A stretch of DNA of 64,000 bases from contig NZ_JBEJGY010000004.1 in the NCBI RefSeq assembly GCF_040253615.1, positions 7,440,001-7,504,000 of the forward strand, read 5' to 3'. Source of the stretch: Streptomyces sp. Edi4. Lineage in GTDB: Bacteria > Actinomycetota > Actinomycetes > Streptomycetales > Streptomycetaceae. Shown piece after piece: positions 8,732 to 17,283 of this stretch (position 1 is its first letter; each line of letters begins with the position of its first letter). The notes beneath the pieces were generated by a model. The model saw nothing but the letters and a program-made list of their open reading frames with translations, was not told the origin of the DNA and ran no database searches. Both the position numbers and the translations under genes were made by a program.

Positions 8732-9892
8732 TCACGCGTCCGCGACGGAGTCGAAATCGACCTCCGCCCGCTCCACCCCCAACGCATCCGCGTCCACCGA
8801 CCGCCGCAGCGCCTCGTGCAGCTTCGCCGGGGTCAGGACGCCGACGAAGCGCGCGCCGTCCAGTACCGCGACCCAGCCCGCGTCGTACTGCAACATCTCG
8901 CTGAACGCCTGCTTGAGCGGGGCGCCGACCGGCACCCACGCCTCCATGCGCCGGGCCAGATCCGCGACCGCGCCCGGTCCGGCCGACGAAAGCTCCTCCG
9001 TGCCGACCCACCCGTGCAGGTCGCCCTCCTCGTTGAGCACCACCGCCCAGCGCGCGCCCTCGGCCCGCAGCCGGGCCGATGCGGCCCCGGCGGGCTCGTC
9101 GAGGCGTACGACCGGCGGCTGCTCCACATCGTCCGGCTCGACGGTCGTCACCGAAAGCCGCTTCAACCCCCGGTCCGCGCCCACGAATTGCGCCACGTAG
9201 GAGGTGGCGGGCGCGCCGAGGACCGAGGCCGGGGTGTCGAACTGCTCGATGCGCCCCGACCCGTACACCGCCATCCGGTCGCCCATCCGGACCGCCTCCT
9301 CGATGTCGTGCGTGACGAGCAGGACCGTCTTGCGCACCGTCGCCTGAAGGCCGAGGAATTCGTTCTGCAGCCGCTCACGCACGACGGGGTCGACCGCGCC
9401 GAACGGCTCATCCATCAGCAGTACCGGCGGATCCGCCGCCAACGCCCGGGCCACGCCCACGCGTTGGCGCTGACCGCCGGAAAGCTGAGCGGGGTAACGC
9501 GGCCCGTAGGTCGCGGGGTCGAGTCCGACGAGATCGAGCAGTTCCGCCGCCCGCGTCCTGGCCCTGCCCCGTTTCCACCCCACCAGCGCCGGGACGGTCG
9601 CGGTGTTGTCGAGGACGGTACGGTGCGGGAAGAGCCCGACCTGCTGGATGACGTAACCGATGCGGCGGCGCAGCTTGACCGGGTCCAGGGTGGCGATGTC
9701 CTCCCCGTCGACCAGGATGCGCCCCGACGTCGGCTCGATGAGGCGGTTCACCATCATCATGGTGGTCGTCTTGCCGCATCCGGACGGTCCGACGAGCGTG
9801 ACCAGTTCGCCCTCGGCGACCTCGAAGGACAGGTCGTCGACGGCCCGGGTGCCGTCCGGGTACACCTTGCTGACCTGCTCGAACCGGATCAT
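8732..9892 (-). CDS. Glycine betaine/proline-type ABC transporter ATPase with CBS domains
   Basis: A 386-residue cytosolic ATPase. Walker A is GPSGCGKTT (about residues 36-44), the signature LSGGQRQRVGVARA, Walker B VLLMDEPFGAVDP, and the H-loop LLVTHDIEEAV. The C-terminal third (about 250-375) is a CBS-type region ending in GAPLKQAFSEMLQYDAGWVAVLDGARFVGVLTPAKL, as in OpuCA/ProV proteins, where CBS domains sense ionic strength. It must power the two permeases at 6385-7736, but is encoded convergently with them instead of in the same operon, so its expression is set by a separate promoter. Confidence 0.92.
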   Translation of the reverse strand: MIRFEQVSKVYPDGTRAVDDLSFEVAEGELVTLVGPSGCGKTTTMMMVNRLIEPTSGRILVDGEDIATLDPVKLRRRIGYVIQQVGLFPHRTVLDNTATVPALVGWKRGRARTRAAELLDLVGLDPATYGPRYPAQLSGGQRQRVGVARALAADPPVLLMDEPFGAVDPVVRERLQNEFLGLQATVRKTVLLVTHDIEEAVRMGDRMAVYGSGRIEQFDTPASVLGAPATSYVAQFVGADRGLKRLSVTTVEPDDVEQPPVVRLDEPAGAASARLRAEGARWAVVLNEEGDLHGWVGTEELSSAGPGAVADLARRMEAWVPVGAPLKQAFSEMLQYDAGWVAVLDGARFVGVLTPAKLHEALRRSVDADALGVERAEVDFDSVADA

Positions 9893-9960
9893 GGACCCAC
9901 GCTAGGAGCCCTTGGCCCCGGCCGCACTCGGGCCGGTCCGGGGGAGTGGGGCGGCCCCGC

Positions 9961-11457
9961 TCAGGCGGCGCCGGGCAGCAGCACCCGGAACACCGCGCCC
10001 CGGCCCGGAGCGGTCGTCAGCTCCACGCGGCCCCCGTGGGCCTGCACGAGCGCCGACGCGATGGCGAGGCCGAGCCCCGCGCCGCCACCGGTCTGGCGGC
10101 TGCGGGAGGCGTCCACGCGGTAGAACCGCTCGAAGACCCGGGCCGCCTGCTCGTGGGTGAGCCCCGGACCCGCGTCGGAGACTTCGATGACGCCGTGGCC
10201 GTCGTGGGTGCCCACCCCGATGCGTACGGGAGAGCCCGATGGCGTGTGGGCGACCGCGTTGCCGACGAGGTTGGCGACCACCTGCCGCAGCCGCGCCTCG
10301 TCGCCGAGTACGGGCGCGGGACCTGGCGTCCCTTCGCCACCGGGCCCGGTCAGCGTCACCTCGCGCGCCGGGTCGAGGGCCCCGGTGTCGTGCAGGGCGT
10401 CCACCGCGAGGGTGCGCAGATCCATCGGGGCCAGCTGAAGCGGACGCTGCGCGTCCATGCGGACCAGGGTCAGCAGATCCTCCACCAGACCGCCCAGGCG
10501 CACCGCCTCGCTCTCGATCCGGGCCATGGTGCGCTTGACGTCGGCCTCGTCGGCGAGCGCGCCCATCCGGTACAGCTCGGCGAAGCCCCGGATGCCGGCG
10601 AGCGGGGTACGCAGCTCGTGGCTGGCGTCCGCCACGAAGCGCCGCATCTGCTCCTCCGACTCGGCGCGCGCCGCGAACGCCGATTCGAGCTGCGCGAGCA
10701 TCCCGTTGAGCGCGCTGGTGAGCCGGCCGGCCTCCGTGCTCGGTGAGGCGTCCGGCATACGGTGCGACAGCGGGCGGCCCGCGGCGATCTCCACCGCGGT
10801 CGCCTCGATGCGGCGCAGCGGGCGCAGCCCGGCCCGGACCGCGAACCAGCCGGCGACCCCCAGCAGCAGCGCCACGACGACACCGATGAGCTGGAAGGCG
10901 GTGGCCAGGTGGTCGACCGTGGAGGAGACCTCCTCCAGTGGCGCGGCCACCACCACACCGGCGGGCAGCGCCTGATCTCCGCTGTCCACCGGCACGATCA
11001 GCACCCGCCAGCTGCCGCCGCCGTGATCACTTGGCACCTCGAACGGTCTGCCCAGGCGCGCCCGCAGTGCCCGCGCGTCCATCGACGGCCACAGCGGCCG
11101 GGGATCGCCCGCCGCGACGGGCTGACGGAACTGCTCGGTCACCTTCCCGTCGTCGGCGGCGAAGGCGATCACGTACTGGCTGGGGAGCCAGGCCCGGCCG
11201 CCCCCCGTACGGCCGGGCCTGGGTGTGGGGGTGCCCTCGACGCCGACCCGGTGCGCGACGGAGTCGCCGAACCGGTCCAACTGCTGGTCCACCCGCTGGA
11301 CCAACTGGGCACGTACCGAACTGAGCACCACGGTGTCGCTCACCGTCAGGCCGAGCGCCACCAGCGCCATGGCGAGCAGCACGAGCCGGGAGCGCAGGGA
11401 CAGCGCGGAGAAACGGCGCGGCAGGTGCCTGAGCCACGCCCGCGGATACCTCGGCAT
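9961..11457 (-). CDS. Two-component sensor histidine kinase
   Basis: A 498-residue membrane kinase. Two transmembrane helices (about 25-48 and 190-212) flank an extracytoplasmic sensor domain; then come HAMP, HisKA with the phospho-acceptor in DASHELRTPLAGIRG, and HATPase_c with N-box NLVGNAVAHTP, G1 VSDAGPGL and G2 GGAGLGLA. This is the classical EnvZ/OmpR-type arrangement. It follows the response-regulator gene by 12 bases and is the last gene of the operon that starts with the MacA-like adaptor, so the sensed cue may be something handled by that exporter, such as envelope stress or an antimicrobial (inference). Confidence 0.93.
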   Translation of the reverse strand: MPRYPRAWLRHLPRRFSALSLRSRLVLLAMALVALGLTVSDTVVLSSVRAQLVQRVDQQLDRFGDSVAHRVGVEGTPTPRPGRTGGGRAWLPSQYVIAFAADDGKVTEQFRQPVAAGDPRPLWPSMDARALRARLGRPFEVPSDHGGGSWRVLIVPVDSGDQALPAGVVVAAPLEEVSSTVDHLATAFQLIGVVVALLLGVAGWFAVRAGLRPLRRIEATAVEIAAGRPLSHRMPDASPSTEAGRLTSALNGMLAQLESAFAARAESEEQMRRFVADASHELRTPLAGIRGFAELYRMGALADEADVKRTMARIESEAVRLGGLVEDLLTLVRMDAQRPLQLAPMDLRTLAVDALHDTGALDPAREVTLTGPGGEGTPGPAPVLGDEARLRQVVANLVGNAVAHTPSGSPVRIGVGTHDGHGVIEVSDAGPGLTHEQAARVFERFYRVDASRSRQTGGGAGLGLAIASALVQAHGGRVELTTAPGRGAVFRVLLPGAA

Positions 11458-11469
11458 CGGGCGGGCCCC

Positions 11470-12204
11470 TCAGACCTGCGGGCGGCGCAGCACATAGCCG
11501 ATGCCGCGCACGGTGTGGATGAGTTTGGGCGCGCCGTCCGCCCCGGAGTCGACCTTGCGGCGCACATAGGAGATGTAGGACTCGACGATGCTGAGGTCGC
11601 CCCCGAAGTCGTACGCCCACACATGGTCGAGGATCTGCGGCTTGGACACGACCCGGTCGACGTTGGTCATCAGATAGGCGAGCAGCTTGAACTCGGTCGG
11701 CGAGAGCGAGACCGGCCGCCCGGCGCGCAGCACCTGGTGGCCCACCGGGTCGAGTTCGAGATCGCCCGCCACCAGCCGGCCCTCGCCGCTCGGGCCGCCG
11801 GTGCGGCGCAGGATCGCGCGGATCCGGGCGATCAGTTCCTCCAGGCTGAACGGCTTGGTGACGTAGTCGTCGCCGCCCGCCGTCAGACCGCTGATCTTGT
11901 CGTCGACGCCGTCCTTGGCGGTGAGGAAGAGCACCGGAAGGTGGTCGGGGCCCGTCCCGCCACCGGCCTCCTCGCGCAGCCTGCGCACCACCGCGAACCC
12001 GGTCATGTCGGGCAGCATCACATCGAGCACCACCAGATCGGGGCGCTCCTTGGCGACGGCGGCCAGCGCGTCGGCCCCGGTCGCCGCCGAGACGACCCGG
12101 AAGCCGACGAAGCGCAGCGAGGCCGAGAGCAGTTCCCTGATGTTGGGCTCGTCGTCGACGACCAGCAGGCTCGCCTCGGGTGCGGCTGCGTCCGTCAGGG
12201 CCAT
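11470..12204 (-). CDS. OmpR/PhoB-family response regulator
   Basis: A 244-residue DNA-binding regulator. ATG 12204 is chosen because GAGGAGG stands six bases upstream and the receiver domain follows immediately; the frame is open 63 bases further. The receiver has the acidic pair VDDE (D17-D18), phospho-acceptor D61 in VVLDVMLPD, threonine in LFLTAKD and lysine in DDYVTKPF. The C-terminal winged helix (about 145-240) shows SLSPTEFKLLAYLM and VVESYISYVRRKVD-type recognition helices. Paired with the kinase 12 bases downstream. Proteins of this family bind direct repeats spaced one helical turn apart, and such repeats stand at the head of this operon (16339-16473). Confidence 0.94.
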   Translation of the reverse strand: MALTDAAAPEASLLVVDDEPNIRELLSASLRFVGFRVVSAATGADALAAVAKERPDLVVLDVMLPDMTGFAVVRRLREEAGGGTGPDHLPVLFLTAKDGVDDKISGLTAGGDDYVTKPFSLEELIARIRAILRRTGGPSGEGRLVAGDLELDPVGHQVLRAGRPVSLSPTEFKLLAYLMTNVDRVVSKPQILDHVWAYDFGGDLSIVESYISYVRRKVDSGADGAPKLIHTVRGIGYVLRRPQV

Positions 12205-12241
12205 CGGTTTCCTCCTCGTGGCGGTGTGGGCCTGGGCGCGG

Positions 12242-12883
12242 TCAGCCCCGGCCGCCGCCGAAACCACCCGCCCCGCCCTGGGTGACGGTCGTCGCAGCGA
12301 CGTCTCCCGAGGCGTTCTGGTCGCCGCGTACGGTGACCGTCTGGCCGGGCTGGAGATCGGACACCTTGCCGCTCTTGGCCTCGGTGACCTGGGTGCTGCC
12401 GGCGGTGGTGACCTTGACGACGTTGCCCTGGGTGTCGGTGACGTAGATGGTGCTGCCGTCGACGAGCTTCACCGTACCGATGGTCAGACCGCCCGCCGCG
12501 CCCGCCCCCGCGCCGCCGCCCTGGCGCTGGCCGCTCGCTGCGCCCTGCCCGGAGCCGAAGGCGGGGCGCTGGCCGGCTCCCGTGGCGCCGGCGCGGCCGG
12601 AGGCGGCCGGTGTGCGCTGCGTCGCGGACGAGCCCTGGTCCTGGCTCTTCTCCACCAGGGCGCCGCCCGCGAAGGCGACGCCCGCCACCAGGCCGCCCGA
12701 CAGGAGCAGCGTGAGCCAGGGCAACCGCGGCCGTGGCGGCGCGCTGAGCTCGGCGGAAATGTCCCGGGTGTCCGGTGGTTCGGCGAGGATGTCCTCCGGG
12801 CCGCCGGCCGCCGCGGGGCGGGCGCTCTGCACAGTATCGGCGTTGCCGAACATGTCCTCTCCCTGCTCGTACATGGGGTTCAT
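12242..12883 (-). CDS. Single-pass membrane protein with DUF5666-like extracellular domain
   Basis: A 213-residue protein. ATG 12883 overlaps the permease stop (ATGA), supporting this start; a second ATG at about codon 11 with GGAGAGG just before it is an alternative. An acidic cytosolic N-terminus of about 50 residues is followed by one transmembrane helix (LPWLTLLLSGGLVAGVAFAGG), a Gly/Ala/Gln-rich low-complexity linker, and a small beta domain (GTVKLVDGSTIYVTDTQGN, SDLQPGQTVTVRGD) that resembles DUF5666 modules. Function unknown; position between the exporter and two-component genes suggests an accessory or sensing role at the membrane. Confidence 0.8.
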   Translation of the reverse strand: MNPMYEQGEDMFGNADTVQSARPAAAGGPEDILAEPPDTRDISAELSAPPRPRLPWLTLLLSGGLVAGVAFAGGALVEKSQDQGSSATQRTPAASGRAGATGAGQRPAFGSGQGAASGQRQGGGAGAGAAGGLTIGTVKLVDGSTIYVTDTQGNVVKVTTAGSTQVTEAKSGKVSDLQPGQTVTVRGDQNASGDVAATTVTQGGAGGFGGGRG

Positions 12884-14091
12884 TCGTGACGCAGCGCTTC
12901 GATGGGCCGCAGGCTCGCGGCACGGTTGGCCGGGTAGCCGCCGAAGAACAGTCCGATCGCCACGGCGATCGCGAAGGCGCCGACGACGGATTCGGGGATG
13001 ATCACCGGCTTGATGCCGACGATGGTGAAGTGCGAGCCGATCAGACCCGCCGCGACCCCGAGGCCGCCACCGATCAGCGAAAGCAGCGTCGACTCGGCAA
13101 GGAACTGCCCGAGAATGACGCCACGCGGCGCGCCGATCGCCTTGCGGATGCCGATCTCGCGGGTCCGCTCGGTCACCGTCACCAGCATGATGTTGGTGAT
13201 GCCGATCCCGCCGACCAGCAGCGAGATCGCCGCCACCGCGCCGAGCAGCACCGTGAACGTCTTGTTGGTGTCCGCCTGCGTACTGAGCAGGGACGCCTGG
13301 CTGCTGACCCGGAAGTCCAGCGCCGAGGGGTCCTTGAGGCCGTGCCGGCCCATCAGGACGGTGGTGATCTCGTTCTGCGCCGCCGTCGTCGCGTCGGCCG
13401 ACTTGGCCTCCACGAGGATCTGGCCGAGCGAACCGAAGCCCGTGAAGGCGTTCTGCACGGTCGGCAGCGGCGCCACCACCACGTCGTCCGGGTCCTGGAA
13501 CCCGGTGCCGCCCTTGGTGGCGAGCACGCCGACCACCGTGAACGGGGTGCCGCCCAGCGTCATCTTCTTGCCGACCGGGTCGGCCGTGCCGAACACGTCG
13601 GTCGCCGTGGTCGAGCCGATCACGGCCACCTTGCGCGAGCCCAGCACGTCGTCGGAGCTGAAGTAGTCGCCCTTGGCCACCTTGCTGTTGGAGGCCTTGA
13701 AGTACGCCGGGTAGGTTCCGACGACCTGGCCGACGGCGTGCGAAGTGCCCTCGTACAGGGCGGTCTGGGAGGTGGTGGTCTCCGGGGCGACGGACTCGAT
13801 GTGCGGCGCGGACGCCGGATCGGCGAGGGCCCTGGCGTCGTCCACGGTCAGCGGCTTGGTCACGGTGGCCGAGCGCGAACCGCCGAAGCCGCCGCCCGAG
13901 GACACCGTGAGCGCGTTGGTGCCCAGCTTCTCGATCGAGTCCTTCACAGCCTGCGAGGATCCGTTGCCCACCGCGAGGAGCACGATGACCGCGGCCACGC
14001 CGATCAGCACCCCCAGCATGGTCAGGGCGGAGCGCACCTTGTTCGCCGCGAGCCCGCCGAAGGCGAAGCGCAGCGTCTCGAAGGGGTTCAC
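12880..14091 (-). CDS. MacB/FtsX-type ABC transporter permease
   Basis: A 403-residue membrane protein with the MacB layout: one N-terminal helix (about 22-45, LTMLGVLIGVAAVIVLLAVG), a long extracytoplasmic MacB_PCD domain (about 50-270), and three C-terminal helices in the FtsX domain (ISLLVGGIGITNIMLVTVTERTREIGIRKAIGAPRG is the diagnostic signature near 290-325). It should work as a mechanotransmission exporter with the ATPase encoded just upstream and the adaptor protein. It overlaps the ATPase gene and the downstream gene by four bases each. Confidence 0.93.
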   Translation of the reverse strand: MNPFETLRFAFGGLAANKVRSALTMLGVLIGVAAVIVLLAVGNGSSQAVKDSIEKLGTNALTVSSGGGFGGSRSATVTKPLTVDDARALADPASAPHIESVAPETTTSQTALYEGTSHAVGQVVGTYPAYFKASNSKVAKGDYFSSDDVLGSRKVAVIGSTTATDVFGTADPVGKKMTLGGTPFTVVGVLATKGGTGFQDPDDVVVAPLPTVQNAFTGFGSLGQILVEAKSADATTAAQNEITTVLMGRHGLKDPSALDFRVSSQASLLSTQADTNKTFTVLLGAVAAISLLVGGIGITNIMLVTVTERTREIGIRKAIGAPRGVILGQFLAESTLLSLIGGGLGVAAGLIGSHFTIVGIKPVIIPESVVGAFAIAVAIGLFFGGYPANRAASLRPIEALRHE

Positions 14092-14939
14092 CGGCCGCCT
14101 CCGACCACGAGGCCGCCCTCGCGCAGGGCGGGCGGGGGCCCGTCGGCGGGAGCCTGTCGCACGTCTTCGACGATCCTTCCGTCGACGAGGCGGACGACCC
14201 GCTTGGCGTGCCGGGCCACCTCGTCCTCATGGGTGATCAGGACGACGGTGCGCCCCGCCGCGTTCAGCCGGTCCACGACGCCGAGCACTTCCTCGGTGCT
14301 GTGGCTGTCGAGGTTTCCGGTGGGTTCGTCCGCGAGCAGCATCGCGGGCGAGGTGACCAGGGCCCGGGCGACGGCCACCCGCTGCTGCTGACCGCCGGAA
14401 AGTTCATTGGGCCGGTGGTCCATGCGGTCGGCGAGCCCGACCAGAGTGAGCGCGGCCTCGGCGCGACGGCGCCGCTCGGCCGGCTTCACTCCCGCGTACG
14501 CCAGCGGCAGCTCGACCTGGGCGAGCGCGGGCGTGCGCGGCACCAGGTTGAACGACTGGAACACGAAGCCGATCTTGCGGTTGCGCACCAACGAGAGCTG
14601 GCGCTCGTCGAGCCCGCCGACGTGGATGCCGTCCAGGAGGTACCGCCCGGACGTCGGCACGTCCAGGCACCCCAGAATGTTCATCAGGGTCGACTTGCCC
14701 GACCCCGAACTGCCCATCACGGCCACGAAGTCGCCCTGGTCCACGACCAGTTCGAGGCCGAGCGCCCGGCCGCTGACCGGGTCGGCCGGCCCGCTGAGCG
14801 CGTGGACGGCCGCGTCGCCGTGACCGTACGTCTTGATCAGCGAGCGCACCTCGATGACCGGCGCCGGGTCCCAGGGTCCGTCGTCCGACGCGGGCTCGGG
14901 CAGCGCCGCGCTCCGGCGCGGCCACAGGGGCGGCGTCAT
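14088..14939 (-). CDS. MacB/LolD-type ABC transporter ATPase
   Basis: A 283-residue ATPase. Walker A GSSGSGKST, Q-loop FVFQSFNLVP, signature LSGGQQQRVAVARA, Walker B MLLADEPTGNLD and H-loop VLITHED are all intact; SFNLVPRTPALAQVELPLAY is typical of the MacB/LolD branch. An extra N-terminal stretch of about 30 residues and an insertion (GPADPVSGRALGLEL) separate it from the commonest family length of about 230 residues. The start codon overlaps the adaptor stop by four bases and its own stop overlaps the permease start, so the three exporter components are translated together. Confidence 0.93.
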   Translation of the reverse strand: MTPPLWPRRSAALPEPASDDGPWDPAPVIEVRSLIKTYGHGDAAVHALSGPADPVSGRALGLELVVDQGDFVAVMGSSGSGKSTLMNILGCLDVPTSGRYLLDGIHVGGLDERQLSLVRNRKIGFVFQSFNLVPRTPALAQVELPLAYAGVKPAERRRRAEAALTLVGLADRMDHRPNELSGGQQQRVAVARALVTSPAMLLADEPTGNLDSHSTEEVLGVVDRLNAAGRTVVLITHEDEVARHAKRVVRLVDGRIVEDVRQAPADGPPPALREGGLVVGGGR

Positions 14940-16303
14940 CCGCGGCCACCCCCGCCGCCGCCCCCGCCGGCGCGCGAGCCGCCACCGGCTCCGCCGCCGC
15001 CACGGGTGCGCGCGCCACCGCCGCCGAAGCCGCCGGGGAAGGCGCCGCTCGGGAACCCGCCGTTGCCCGTCGCCGACACGCTTGCCAGCTGCACCTTCTC
15101 GCCCTCGCTCAGACCGCTCAGGATCTGGTCCGATGTGTCGCCCTCAAGGCCCACCGTCACGGCGGTGCGCTCGGTGCTGCCGTCCGCCTTGACCACGGTC
15201 ACCGTGCGGTTGGCGCCGGTTCCGCTCACGGCGGCCGTCGGTACCGACAGGGCGCCGGAGGCTTCGCCGGTGACGACCTGGATGCTCGCGCTCAGCCCGG
15301 TGCGCAGATCGGTGGTGGGGCTGGTGATGGTGAGAGTGGCCGCGTACTGCACGGCGCTTCCCGAGCCGCTGTTGCCGCCCCCGCCGGAGCCGGAGCCGCC
15401 GCTGACGGGAAGGGAACTCACCGACAGGATCTTGGCGTTGAGCACCGTGCCCGACTCGGCGTTGAGGGTGACGGTGGCCGCCTGACCCGGCTTCAGCTTG
15501 AGCGCGTCGGCCTCGGAGAAGTTGGCGGTGACCTGCATCCCCGTGGGGTTGGTGAGCACCACGAAACCGGACAGGGCCGATGACGAGGACGAACTGGCGC
15601 TGCCCGAGCCGGAGTTGGAGCCGCCGCCCGAACCGCCGCTGCCGCCGGCGGCGTTGCCGCCGGTTCCGGCGACGGTGTCGCCCTTCTTCGCCGACACCGA
15701 GGCCACGGTCCCCGAGACCGGAGCCGTGAGCCTTGTCCCGTCCACCGCGCGCTGCGCCGCGTCCACCGCGTTCTGGGCCTGGGTGAGCTGGGCCTCGGCC
15801 TGGGCGAGCTGCGCGGGGTCGACGGTGGGGGAGGCGGCGGGAGTGGGCGCGGCACCGGCCGTGCCGCGCGCGGACGAACCGCTGCCCGAACCGGAGGCGG
15901 CGCTCGCACTCGGCTGGCCCGCCTGGACCTTGGTGAGGTTGGCCCGGGCCGCCGTCAGGGACGCCTCGTCCTGCGCGAGGGTCTCCCTGGCCGCGGTGGC
16001 GTCCACCTTGCCGAGCAGCTGGCCCGCGGTGACCTTGTCGCCCGGTTTGACGTCGACCTCGGTGAGCTTGCCGCCGGTGGTGAAGTTCACCCCGGCGTCG
16101 CTGGGCGAGGCGAGGGACCCCGAGCCGGACACGGTGGCGAGGACCGTGCCCTTGGTGACCGTGACGCTTTTCGCGTCGCCGCGAGCGGGAGCGGCGTCAT
16201 GGCTGGTCACCGCCGCGTAGGCGCCGCCGGCGCCCGCGAGGACGGCCACACCGAGCACCGAGTTGATCAGGACGGCTCTGCGCCGTCGTGGGAGCACCTT
16301 CAT
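14936..16303 (-). CDS. MacA/HlyD-type adaptor (membrane fusion protein)
   Basis: A 455-residue exported, membrane-tethered adaptor. ATG 16303 precedes MKVLPRRRRAVLINSVLGVAV, a basic N-terminus and single anchor helix. A lipoyl half (GKLTEVDVKPGDKVTAGQLLGKVD) leads into a short coiled coil (LAQDEASLTAARANL...AQAEAQLTQAQNAVDAAQRAV) and the second lipoyl half (TAPVSGTVASVSAKKGDTVAG), then beta-barrel domains. Two long Ser/Gly runs interrupt the fold, unusual for the family but common in streptomycete versions. As there is no outer membrane, it probably links MacB to the cell wall or gates substrate. It is the first gene of the six-gene operon. Confidence 0.9.
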   Translation of the reverse strand: MKVLPRRRRAVLINSVLGVAVLAGAGGAYAAVTSHDAAPARGDAKSVTVTKGTVLATVSGSGSLASPSDAGVNFTTGGKLTEVDVKPGDKVTAGQLLGKVDATAARETLAQDEASLTAARANLTKVQAGQPSASAASGSGSGSSARGTAGAAPTPAASPTVDPAQLAQAEAQLTQAQNAVDAAQRAVDGTRLTAPVSGTVASVSAKKGDTVAGTGGNAAGGSGGSGGGSNSGSGSASSSSSSALSGFVVLTNPTGMQVTANFSEADALKLKPGQAATVTLNAESGTVLNAKILSVSSLPVSGGSGSGGGGNSGSGSAVQYAATLTITSPTTDLRTGLSASIQVVTGEASGALSVPTAAVSGTGANRTVTVVKADGSTERTAVTVGLEGDTSDQILSGLSEGEKVQLASVSATGNGGFPSGAFPGGFGGGGARTRGGGGAGGGSRAGGGGGGGGRG

Positions 16304-16338
16304 GACGCCGGATCCTGGCCGCCCGCACTTTGGAACCC

Positions 16339-16473
16339 CTGGGAGCTTTCTGGGAGTTTCCTGGGAGCCCCGGGGCCCGGCAAAAGGTGCGGCGCGGCAG
16401 AAGAGGTACGTAACGGATCGCCCCGCGTGCTGCATGCGCCGCGCGGGGGACCGGGCGTCCAGGAAACTCCCAG
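16339..16473. promoter_or_regulatory. 11-bp-phased direct repeats, probable response-regulator sites
   Basis: CTGGGAG occurs at 16339-16345, 16350-16356 and 16361-16367, exactly 11 bases apart, about 35-65 bases upstream of the adaptor start. On the other side of the same 279-bp divergent gap the inverted copy CTCCCAG lies at 16467-16473 with a degenerate CGTCCAG 11 bases before it (16456-16462). Read on the coding strand of each flanking gene the arrangement is CTCCCAG-GAAA-CTCCCAG-like in both cases. OmpR-family regulators bind such repeats in tandem; the operon encodes one. This is inference from pattern only. Confidence 0.6.
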
Positions 16474-16582
16474 CTCTTCCACCGGGGGCGCCCACCCGGG
16501 TGCGGTTCAGTCGTGGGTCGCCGACGGCGTGCCCACCGGGGCCGGGCCGTCGTCCGCCCAACGCACCGAGGAGACACCGGAC

Positions 16583-17215
16583 ATGACCTGGACCAAGCGC
16601 CGGCCCGCCCCCGCGCGCACCGCCCCCGCGCGCACCGCGCTCGCCGTGCGGGTCGCCGTCTCCACCGCGACGTTCGCGGCGTGCGGTCTGCTGCTCGCGG
16701 CCTGCTCGTCATCGGCGAGCTCTTCCTCCACGCAGGCCAAGCCCTCCGCGTCGGCGTCCGCATCGGCGGCCAAGGGCATGGACGCCTACCGGCAGTGCCT
16801 TGCGCAGCACGGCGTCACAATGGCGCCCCGGCCGAGCGGCAGCGGACATCCCAACGGCTCGGGCAGGCCCAGCGGCGCCGCCCGGCGGCCCGGCGGGGGA
16901 GGCGGCGGCTTCGGCGGCTTCGGAGGCGGTGCGTCCGCCGACCCGGCCCAGCGCCAGGCGGCGCAGGCCTGTGCGAGTGTGCGGCCGCAGTTCAATGGGG
17001 GACGGGGCGGGGGTGCGGGCAGCACCGCGATGAAGGCGTTCACCAGTTGCCTGGGGGACCACGGGGTGGTTCTGCCGTCGGCGTCACCGGGCGGGGCGGG
17101 GGGAGGTCTTCGGGGCCTGAACACCACGGACCCGAAGACGGCCCAGGCCTTCGCGCTCTGCAAGCCCCTCCTCCCCCGACGAACCCAGCCCCCGTCCCCC
17201 ACGGCAACCCCGTGA
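16583..17215 (+). CDS. Secreted lipoprotein with duplicated CLxxHGV motif
   Basis: A 210-residue lipoprotein divergent from the MacAB operon. ATG 16583 follows GAGGAGAC; the signal peptide ends in the lipobox LLLAAC, so C41 should be lipidated. The mature part is Ser/Gly-rich low complexity around two similar short modules: YRQCLAQHGVTM near residue 68 and FTSCLGDHGVVL near 156, each followed by a second cysteine (QACASVRP and ALCKPLL). The paired Cys spacing suggests two small disulfide-bonded repeats. Sharing a promoter region with phased regulator sites implies that it belongs to the same envelope-response regulon (inference). No named family recognised. Confidence 0.8.
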   Translation: MTWTKRRPAPARTAPARTALAVRVAVSTATFAACGLLLAACSSSASSSSTQAKPSASASASAAKGMDAYRQCLAQHGVTMAPRPSGSGHPNGSGRPSGAARRPGGGGGGFGGFGGGASADPAQRQAAQACASVRPQFNGGRGGGAGSTAMKAFTSCLGDHGVVLPSASPGGAGGGLRGLNTTDPKTAQAFALCKPLLPRRTQPPSPTATP

Positions 17216-17283
17216 GACCGTGCGTGGCTGGTCGCGCCCCTGGCCACCTGGTGCTGGCCCGCACGGGCCACCTCAGCCGGTCC

